IMG/VR virus record: IMGVR_UViG_3300042090_001160
Coordinates: 1-54,752 of that record
Length of the DNA stretch: 54,752 nucleotides
DNA from: a virus
Direction: 5' to 3' (one strand)
Part shown: positions 49,141 to 54,752 of the stretch, piece by piece
How positions within the stretch are numbered: position 1 is the first letter of the stretch
Layout of the letters: the number at the start of each line of letters is the position of its first letter
Notes under the pieces: model-generated
What the model was told of the DNA's origin: nothing
The model's input: only the letters and a program-made list of their open reading frames with translations
Database searches by the model: none
Made by a program: the position numbers and the translations under genes

Positions 49141-50357
49141 ACATGAAGAAGATTGCACTAGCTCTGGCGTTCCTCGCGTCGCTGTTGGCTCCGGCCGCGG
49201 CGCAGATCAGCCAAGGAACGGTCGCGACGGACATTCAAACGATCATCCCGGACAATGTCACCGGGCAGGTGACACCGGCCAGCGTGCGATCGATCTTGAA
49301 TGTGCTGAGTCAGGCGATCTATCAGATACAAAATTCAGCGGGCGGAAACGTCTTCATAAATACGACAGGTTTGACGACTGCGAACGGCCCAGGGACTCCG
49401 GTTTTTGTTTGGACGAATCTGAGCAATAACGCGGCCGGGCAAAACATGGGCTGTCGTTATTGGGTCGGTTCCAATCCGACGACCACACCCGGCGTTGGGG
49501 ACAGCGTCGTCTGTACAATGTACATCGACAACCTCAACGGGCGAACTGCCATCTGGGCATACAACCCTGTGTGTCTTCAGGCCACGACCGGATCTGGCGG
49601 CGGCAACGGTATCAACCATTGCGTTGAGATAGACGTTAATCAGAGCATTGCGGCGGCAACTCCAACCAGCGCCTACACGACGGGTGCGGTGAGCCACGCG
49701 GCCGAAGCTGTTAGCAGCGCGAATACCGGCGGTGGAGCGCAGCCCCCGCAAGTCGCATTTTGGGTGACGAGTGCCGGGGACAGTTCGGGGACGCAACCCT
49801 GGTGGAATTTTGCCTTCTCATGTGCGCGAACGAATACAGCATGCCTTGTTGGAGAAACAATATCCGGCGATACCGGCTCGGCCTTTGGGACGGCGTTCCT
49901 GTGGGATAAAACGGCGTCGCCAACGAGCCTCCTCGTGGCTGGGACGCACACCAACGCGCTAGATGTGTCTGGCGCTACGCTGACTGAGTTGGTGAACTGT
50001 GGGACGCACTTTTGCGGTTTGGCCGGCAGTGGCGGTTACGGCACGACGCAAGGATATCTTAGCGCGACTGGTGGTGGTGCGTCATATCCGACTGTGACGA
50101 ATTCCATGGCCGCGTCTTGGAACTTCACAGCCGGGGGTGGCGAGGTGGATTTCTGGAACACATTCCAGCCTTCGTCGCAGGCGGCGGGGTTCAATTTCTA
50201 TCAGCAGACCGGCTCGTCGGCCGGAACGCTCCTCATGACGCTGAACAAGACTGGTGGCGTCACTACGCCTGGGCTTCCTACATCGGCCGGCGGCGGTGGC
50301 CTCTATATTTGCGTCGACACTTCCGGCGTACAGTATAAAAAGTCGAGCTGTCCCTGA
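49137..50357 (+). CDS. Secreted fibre-like protein, 406 aa
   Basis: MNMKKIALALAFLASLLAPA then AAQ is a Sec signal overlapping the J-like stop. The next region (VTPASVRSILNVLSQAIYQI) resembles fibre N-terminal attachment helices. The remainder is a low-charge beta-rich fibre with GGGEVDFWNTFQPSSQAAGF near the end. Six or more Cys fit oxidising conditions. It sits between two baseplate genes, so a tail fibre role is likely although export is unexplained. Confidence 0.66.
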   Translation: MNMKKIALALAFLASLLAPAAAQISQGTVATDIQTIIPDNVTGQVTPASVRSILNVLSQAIYQIQNSAGGNVFINTTGLTTANGPGTPVFVWTNLSNNAAGQNMGCRYWVGSNPTTTPGVGDSVVCTMYIDNLNGRTAIWAYNPVCLQATTGSGGGNGINHCVEIDVNQSIAAATPTSAYTTGAVSHAAEAVSSANTGGGAQPPQVAFWVTSAGDSSGTQPWWNFAFSCARTNTACLVGETISGDTGSAFGTAFLWDKTASPTSLLVAGTHTNALDVSGATLTELVNCGTHFCGLAGSGGYGTTQGYLSATGGGASYPTVTNSMAASWNFTAGGGEVDFWNTFQPSSQAAGFNFYQQTGSSAGTLLMTLNKTGGVTTPGLPTSAGGGGLYICVDTSGVQYKKSSCP

Positions 50358-51136
50358 TGCCCGGCGGCTTCTCCTCAGGTTTCAGTTCAGGCTTCGGCCC
50401 CACGGGGTCGAGCGTCAACCCATTCCCGCCTTCCGGGCCGACGACGCTCACGGCGATCATTCCGTCGTATCTCTATCAGCAGTACGCCGACGACGCGTCG
50501 CTGCAGGCGTTCGTCCAGGCTTGGAACGCTTACGCGCAGACCTACCTGACATGGTTCGCCGAAGGCCAGATGGCGAACTACACGGTCCAGGTCGGGCCGA
50601 TGCTCGACTGGGTCGGCACCTACCTCTACGGCGTCCCGCGGCCGTTTCTGTCGTCGCAGGTGACGCTCGACGAAGGACCATTCAACACCTACGCCATCAA
50701 CGGGCTCGTCATCAACGGATGGAAGGTGCTGCCGCCGCAGAACATCACCGCGGTCAGCGACGACATCTACAAGCGCGTCATCACCTGGAACTTCTACAAG
50801 GGCGACGGCAATGTATTCTCGATCCCGTGGCTCAAACGCCGCGTCGTGCAGTTTCTCGAAGGTGTGGACGGCGTCCCGATCAGCACTGCGGACACGCAGC
50901 AGGTGTCGGTCGTCATCGCCGGGAGCACTTGGACGATCACGCTGCTCACCGGCTTCCGCACAATTGAAACCGGACCATTCAACACCGCCGCCATCAACAC
51001 GATGGCGATCAACGGCGACACCTCCGTTTTCACGCCGCTCACGCCGATCCCGGATGGCGAGCTGCTGGCGGAGGCCGTGAGCGCCGGAATACTTGTTCTG
51101 CCGTTCGAGTACGACTTCGTCGTCAACGTAGGATAA
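50357..51136 (+). CDS. Baseplate protein, gpI / DUF2612-like, 259 aa
   Basis: After a Gly/Ser-rich opening the sequence LTAIIPSYLYQQYADDASLQAFVQ then YLTWFAEGQ and MLDWVGTYLYGVPRP matches the tail-protein I / DUF2612 pattern, in which a fibre-binding wedge component begins with such a helical region. The C-terminal part (IETGPFNTAAINTMAINGDT) duplicates an earlier segment (DEGPFNTYAINGLVINGWKV), an internal repeat. It follows J as gpI does in P2-like phages. Confidence 0.68.
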   Translation: MPGGFSSGFSSGFGPTGSSVNPFPPSGPTTLTAIIPSYLYQQYADDASLQAFVQAWNAYAQTYLTWFAEGQMANYTVQVGPMLDWVGTYLYGVPRPFLSSQVTLDEGPFNTYAINGLVINGWKVLPPQNITAVSDDIYKRVITWNFYKGDGNVFSIPWLKRRVVQFLEGVDGVPISTADTQQVSVVIAGSTWTITLLTGFRTIETGPFNTAAINTMAINGDTSVFTPLTPIPDGELLAEAVSAGILVLPFEYDFVVNVG

Positions 51137-51143
51137 CGCAACC

Positions 51144-51773
51144 ATGTCCACCATCCTCTTCGCTAACAACGCGGCGTCCACGCTGGCGAGCAACATCACG
51201 TCCGGCGCAACATCGCTGACACTCGCCGCCGGCACTGGCACGCTGTTCCCGAACCCGAGCGCCGGGCAATACTTCCTCATCACCATGATCCCCGCGTCGA
51301 CCGGCGTCCCCGGCGAGATCATGCAGGTGACCGCGCGCTCCGGCGACACGCTCACCGTCGTCCGCGCTCAGGAAAGCACCACGGCGACTGCTTACAGCGC
51401 GGGCGACGCCGTCTCGAATCAGCTCACCGCGGGAAGCCTGAATAACTTCATTCAAACAGGCGTATCGTCTCCGAACCGCATTGTGACGACCTCGGGCGCG
51501 TTCACGCTGCTCTCGACCGACAACAATGGGTCTGTGGGTTTGAACCGTACCACCTCGGTCGCCACCTCCAGCGCGACACTGCCGAGCGGCGTCACTGCGC
51601 CGTTCAAGGTTACTGTCGTCGACCTCGCATCGAATTTCAACGCCTACCCGGTGACGATCAGCTACCCCGGTGGGCAGGTCGGCCCCAACGGCGCGACGAC
51701 CGCGACGCTGAACATCAACAAGTCGCGGACGACGTTCGAGTACTTTGGAAGCAACCAGTGGTCCGGGCCTTGA
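51144..51773 (+). CDS. Tail fibre protein, 209 aa
   Basis: The protein starts MSTILFANNAASTLASNITS then SLTLAAGTGTLFPNPSAGQY, the well-known phage fibre or collar module with GEIMQVTARSGDTLTVVRAQ. It continues with AGSLNNFIQTG and a beta-rich end (FKVTVVDLASNFNAYPVTIS). This places it as a short fibre or fibre connector attached to the gpI-like protein. Its last 59 bases are overlapped by an antisense gene. Confidence 0.78.
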   Translation: MSTILFANNAASTLASNITSGATSLTLAAGTGTLFPNPSAGQYFLITMIPASTGVPGEIMQVTARSGDTLTVVRAQESTTATAYSAGDAVSNQLTAGSLNNFIQTGVSSPNRIVTTSGAFTLLSTDNNGSVGLNRTTSVATSSATLPSGVTAPFKVTVVDLASNFNAYPVTISYPGGQVGPNGATTATLNINKSRTTFEYFGSNQWSGP

Positions 51774-51897
51774 ACTTTTCTAATAGGTCAAAATCGACGA
51801 TCCAAAATCCAGAACGGTCGATGTATTCGTCGAACACCCATTCTGCGTCCGCCCAAAAGTGACCGCAACCATGATATTCTCTATACGGTCGTTGCAT
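51715..51897 (-). CDS. Antisense moron-like gene, 60 aa
   Basis: This is the only credible minus-strand gene right of 5582. AGGAGGG lies five bases before the ATG and a promoter is visible at 51921-51950. The protein begins MQRPYREYHGCGHFWADAEW and continues VFDEYIDRSGFWIVDFDLLE; it is acidic and Trp-rich and looks like a real folded peptide until about residue 47. The C-terminal end overlaps the fibre gene and may be a read-through. Own promoter, opposite strand and AT-rich DNA fit a moron or anti-defence gene. The function is unknown. Confidence 0.62.
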   Translation of the reverse strand: MQRPYREYHGCGHFWADAEWVFDEYIDRSGFWIVDFDLLEKFKARTTGCFQSTRTSSATC

Positions 51898-51920
51898 TGG
51901 TCCCTCCTTCGTCCGCCCCT

Positions 51921-51950
51921 AGTATACCACACTCGGAGCATGTAGAACAA
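51921..51950 (-). promoter_or_regulatory. Extended -10 sigma70-type promoter for the antisense gene
   Basis: On the minus strand TATACT (51921-51926) is preceded by TGG (extended -10, TGn). TTGTTC (51945-51950) lies 18 bases further upstream as a weak -35. Transcription would begin near 51914, about 17 bases before the ATG. Confidence 0.55.
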
Positions 51951-52849
51951 TGATCCGCTTCTTCGCGTTCTTCCTCCTCATCTTCGCCTTTCTCTCCGCA
52001 GAGGGCAAGGCCCAGTTCGCCAGCCAGCAGGAGTACGTCGTCGGCGCCGGCACGGCGAACGCGCAAACCGCGTCGTTCCCCAACGCGACGACCATTGCCG
52101 ACATCCTTGGCGTGCCGCTGCGCATTCAGGCCGGCGCGACCAACACGGCTGGCGCGACGCTGACGGTCAACAGCTTCTCCCCAGGAAACATCTTGAAGAT
52201 GACGAATGGCGGCCTCGGCTCGTTGGCGCCGGGGAACATCGTCAGCGGGCAGATTTTCACGGTCATCTGGGACGGGACTCAATTCGAGCTGATCAACCCC
52301 ATTAACGTCCCTCAAACCCGCCAAGTCCTGACGTCCGGAACCAGCTATTCGACTCCGACCGGGGTCGTGCGACTGCACGTGCGAATGAGTGCTGGTGGCG
52401 GTGGCGGTGGCGGTGGCGGTGGCGGAGGAAACTCTTCCTTCAACTCTGTGACCACGGTCGGCGGCTCCACGAGCTCCGGTCAGAATGGCGGCGCAGGCGG
52501 GACTGGCGGCACCGGAAGCCCGACCAATATTCTTCGGGTTTCAGGCGGCCCCGGCCTCGGAGCGACGGGCATCTCGATCACTGGCAGCGTCGAGCCGTCC
52601 CCGGCGCCCGGCGGCACGAACCCATTCGGATCTGGCGGGCCAGGTGCGGGCGGCGCGGGTTCCTTTCAGACTCTATCATCCACCGCGAATTCGACGGGTG
52701 GCGGCGGCGCAGGTGAGTGGGCGGAGTTCGACATCAACAATCCGACGACCACTTACACCTACGCGATAGGTGCTGCCGGAACTGCCGGAGCTAACGCGGC
52801 CACGGCGGGTAAGGCCGGCATTGTCGTCGTCGACGAGTTCTATCAATGA
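51950..52849 (+). CDS. Secreted Gly-rich tail fibre protein, 299 aa
   Basis: MIRFFAFFLLIFAFLSAEGK then AQ is a signal-peptide-like start. The middle (VLTSGTSYSTPTGVVRLHVR) leads to a long Gly-rich region with a run of 12 Gly and the repeated GG-x-GG pattern. It ends TYTYAIGAAGTAG then AGIVVVDEFYQ, exactly as in phage fibre Gly-rich host-binding domains. The start region overlaps the antisense promoter. It is probably a receptor-binding fibre tip. Confidence 0.76.
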   Translation: MIRFFAFFLLIFAFLSAEGKAQFASQQEYVVGAGTANAQTASFPNATTIADILGVPLRIQAGATNTAGATLTVNSFSPGNILKMTNGGLGSLAPGNIVSGQIFTVIWDGTQFELINPINVPQTRQVLTSGTSYSTPTGVVRLHVRMSAGGGGGGGGGGGGNSSFNSVTTVGGSTSSGQNGGAGGTGGTGSPTNILRVSGGPGLGATGISITGSVEPSPAPGGTNPFGSGGPGAGGAGSFQTLSSTANSTGGGGAGEWAEFDINNPTTTYTYAIGAAGTAGANAATAGKAGIVVVDEFYQ

Positions 52850-53337
52850 AAACGTATTGCGCGTTCTTCCGCGGCCAGTTCGGCGAGCTGTTCTCGACCG
52901 GCGTCGACGTTCTCGCGGCAGCATCCCGCGCGCAGGGCGTCATCGCCGACGTGTTCAACTATCAGGACTGGGCGACAGGAGCGTCGCGCGTCGACCACTG
53001 GCGCGGGGTGGGGTGCAAGGTCGCGTTATTCGGGTATTCGCTCGGCTGCAGCTCGGCGACGTACATTCAGACGGCGCGGCCGATCGACCTATTGTTGTGT
53101 TGCGCTGAATCTTCGCTGGCGCAGAACTACCCGGTCAGCGAGTATACCAAGCGATCAGTCCTGTGGATCGGGCAGGACTTTCTTTCCGACGCCAACAGCG
53201 GAGGGTTCACGGTCGTGACGCCGGTCCAGATCACGCCGTTCACGTTCCCCATTCTGGACCATCTGGCGATGGACTGGTCGTCCATCGTGACCCGCGGCGC
53301 GCTCGAAGAGCTTGCCAAGCTACGAGAGGAGAGTTAG
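52846..53337 (+). CDS. Alpha/beta hydrolase-like protein, 163 aa
   Basis: VALFGYSLGCSSATYI near residues 59-74 is a nucleophile elbow (G-x-S-x-G, Ser65). A strand with ARPIDLLLCCAES and a late FPILDHLAMDW (His139) could complete a Ser-Asp-His set. At 163 residues it is short for the family, so a minimal lipase/esterase or cutinase-like enzyme is suggested. It overlaps the fibre stop and could modify cell-envelope lipids during adsorption or lysis. Confidence 0.66.
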   Translation: MKTYCAFFRGQFGELFSTGVDVLAAASRAQGVIADVFNYQDWATGASRVDHWRGVGCKVALFGYSLGCSSATYIQTARPIDLLLCCAESSLAQNYPVSEYTKRSVLWIGQDFLSDANSGGFTVVTPVQITPFTFPILDHLAMDWSSIVTRGALEELAKLREES

Positions 53338-53339
53338 TC

Positions 53340-53792
53340 ATGACCTCACAGTGGATTACGGACCTCGAAAACTTCTTCACGCACTTCAGTCAAGCGAATT
53401 TCGACGCGTTGGTCGCCGACATTCAGCAAGGCATTCAGGTCGCCGAGTCCGACCTGGCGCGAGCTGCGGCCTATATCGTCGCCAACGGGCCGACATTCGT
53501 GGCCGACGCACAAAGCGTCATCTCCGTGCTCGGTGCATTGACGGGGCAGCTGACGATCCCGACCGGGGTCATCTCGGCGCTCGAAGTCGCCGTCACCGAC
53601 ATCAACCAATTCATCGGAGCGGTCGGCAAGGTGTCCTCAGTGACGACCGCCGGCTTCATGTCGACGCTCGCGGCTCTCCCTGACAGCAATGAAGCGCCGG
53701 GAACGCTGGTGAGTGGCTACAAGATGCACCAGGCGCTCATCGCGGCGACGGCCGCCGGTCGTCTCGCGCTCGGGACTGCGACCAGGCATTGA
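53340..53792 (+). CDS. Hypothetical helical protein, 150 aa
   Basis: AGAGGAGAG precedes the ATG. The chain is Ala/Val-rich with amphipathic helices (NFDALVADIQQGIQVAESDL, TFVADAQSVISVLGALTG) and ends ATAAGRLALGTATRH. It is weakly hydrophobic but has no clear membrane helix. It lies in the putative second lysis module. No family is recognised. Confidence 0.6.
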   Translation: MTSQWITDLENFFTHFSQANFDALVADIQQGIQVAESDLARAAAYIVANGPTFVADAQSVISVLGALTGQLTIPTGVISALEVAVTDINQFIGAVGKVSSVTTAGFMSTLAALPDSNEAPGTLVSGYKMHQALIAATAAGRLALGTATRH

Positions 53793-54235
53793 TCCGCCGC
53801 ATGCCGCCCTTCCCGCTCCGCTTCACCGGGCTCGTGTCGACCTTCGGTGGTCCGCGCGACCCCGGCATGCGGAGCGATGAAGGGCTGGCACTGATTCACT
53901 ACGTGCGCGAGTGCCCCGACGTGTTTTTGCCGGGGCACAATCTCAATGCCGTCGCGCTCGGTCACTGGCTCGACCCGCGCAAGTTCTACATCGCGATGCG
54001 ATGGCCGAAGGGGTTTTCCTACGACACCATTCGAGCCAAGTGGGCGGTGATGGTCGCCTACCGCGACGCTCAGTTCCGTGCTCAACCGGTCGATTGGGGA
54101 CCGGGCATCGGTCACCGCATCGCCGACATCAGTCCTGGACTCGCCGACGCGCTCGACGTAGACACCGACAAGCAGCAGGTCGTGATCACCATCTACGATT
54201 CTGTCAAAGCCGTAACTTCAGGAGGAGTAGCATGA
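53789..54235 (+). CDS. Double-psi beta-barrel-like protein, 148 aa
   Basis: The start is TTG overlapping the preceding stop (an ATG four codons later is possible). STFGGPRDPGMRSDEGLALI, KFYIAMRWPKG, VDWGPGIGHRIADISPGLAD and VVITIYDS match the small beta-barrel family with a conserved DWGP and D-L/I-S-P-G motif, related to RlpA. RlpA-type barrels bind or cleave peptidoglycan. Placed next to a holin, it may assist lysis or penetration. Key catalytic residues cannot be confirmed. Confidence 0.6.
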   Translation: MIRRMPPFPLRFTGLVSTFGGPRDPGMRSDEGLALIHYVRECPDVFLPGHNLNAVALGHWLDPRKFYIAMRWPKGFSYDTIRAKWAVMVAYRDAQFRAQPVDWGPGIGHRIADISPGLADALDVDTDKQQVVITIYDSVKAVTSGGVA

Positions 54236-54639
54236 CACTGGACCCTAATGCCCCGCCACTCAGCCCGGTTACGACGCTGCAGAATCAAGTAGCCGCGGGC
54301 GTTCGTCATCTCGTCACGGCGGGGGGCACTGCATTCACCATTCTTGGGGCACTTGCATTCCTTCCGCCAGACAAGGCGCAGATGGCTGTCGAGAAACTCC
54401 AGATGATCGGCAGTGACATCAATAAGTTGACTGGCGACCTTTCCGCGTTATGGATCATCATTGGTCCCGCGGTGATGCTGTGGATGGGGAAGATCGCGGT
54501 CGGTTCTGCCAGTCTCAAGAGTCAATTGAAGTCAATTGCCCGCAATCCAGCGGTGCAGATCCCGCCGGAGAGCAAGATCATCGTCCCACCGCCGGTCGCC
54601 GCTGCGGTGCCGATCCCGCAGGTGGTGCCGCCGCAATGA
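54232..54639 (+). CDS. Putative holin, Pam3-gp28-like, 135 aa
   Basis: The ATG overlaps the preceding TGA, and AGGAGGAG is well placed. Two hydrophobic helices (LVTAGGTAFTILGALAFL near 26-46 and LWIIIGPAVMLWMGKIAVG near 73-92) flank a polar linker, followed by a Pro-rich tail. The size and pattern match holins next to spanin-like genes in small myoviruses. With the 16291 gene it makes two holin candidates in one genome. Confidence 0.68.
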   Translation: MTLDPNAPPLSPVTTLQNQVAAGVRHLVTAGGTAFTILGALAFLPPDKAQMAVEKLQMIGSDINKLTGDLSALWIIIGPAVMLWMGKIAVGSASLKSQLKSIARNPAVQIPPESKIIVPPPVAAAVPIPQVVPPQ

Positions 54640-54752
54640 GCCAAATTCTCGATCTCGTCGGCATCGCCTACCGCGCTTACCAGCGCAAGGAACGCATTGA
54701 AGCGCTCGTCGCGCGTTGGAAAACGCTGGTCACGGTGGCGATGGCACTCTAC
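54636..54752 (+). CDS. Hypothetical protein, N-terminal part only
   Basis: The ATG overlaps the holin stop and the frame runs off the right edge after 39 residues (MSQILDLVGIAYRAYQRKER, then ALVARWKTLVTVAMALY). The visible part is an amphipathic helix followed by a hydrophobic start, compatible with a membrane-anchored lysis protein such as an i-spanin. Confidence 0.5.
   Translation, partial: MSQILDLVGIAYRAYQRKERIEALVARWKTLVTVAMALY

Noticed and set aside
1-54752. tRNA genes, CRISPR array, integrase or CI-like repressor
   Set aside because: No cloverleaf-like sequence with a conserved T-arm, no regularly spaced repeats, and no recombinase or repressor signatures were found by reading. Absence is limited to this window and to manual inspection.

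Overview
The window is part of a contractile-tailed bacteriophage (myovirus) genome. The evidence is a terminase pair, DUF1073-type portal, gpF-like head morphogenesis protein, DUF2184-type capsid protein, sheath, tube, frameshifted tail chaperone, tape measure, baseplate J-like protein and fibres, all in virion order. Composition is GC-rich, GTG and TTG starts are common, and stop/start overlaps of the form NTGA link most genes. Together with Sec and Tat leaders this suggests a Gram-negative, probably alphaproteobacterial, host; that is inference. Both edges cut genes. No DNA polymerase, integrase or CI-like repressor is visible, so the replication module probably continues left of base 1.

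Layout. Bases 1-5582 form a leftward operon: a HAD/PNKP-type phosphatase, ThyX thymidylate synthase, an FAD oxidoreductase, a 288-aa conserved phage protein and several small proteins. Bases 5583-5861 are an AT-rich divergent control region with a 20-bp inverted repeat and a nested hairpin. Rightward from there lie a primase-helicase (5862-8099) and a structured 263-nt leader with a possible pseudoknot and 14-codon leader peptide. The leader precedes a phage NusG/RfaH-like factor (8363-8854). Terminase, portal and head genes follow, with a first lysis cassette inside them (15273-16530) and a NUDIX-protease fusion followed by a GIY-YIG endonuclease.

From 23567 to 30111 six consecutive genes carry Sec signal peptides, including two large fibre- or spike-like proteins and an arabinofuranosidase-B-like lectin-fold protein. 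Then come tail completion genes, an S74-terminated fibre (31699-35226), a protein of about 21 short repeats, sheath, tube, a second GIY-YIG endonuclease, the chaperone with a T7 slippery site, tape measure and baseplate. Distal fibres follow, then an antisense minus-strand gene with its own promoter, an alpha/beta hydrolase, a double-psi barrel protein and a second holin.

Working model: early functions are leftward. One long rightward late unit may depend on the phage NusG paralogue for processive transcription, and ordering of products is by translational coupling. The most unusual features are the leader upstream of nusG, the run of exported proteins inside a virion operon, and the antisense gene at 51715-51897.
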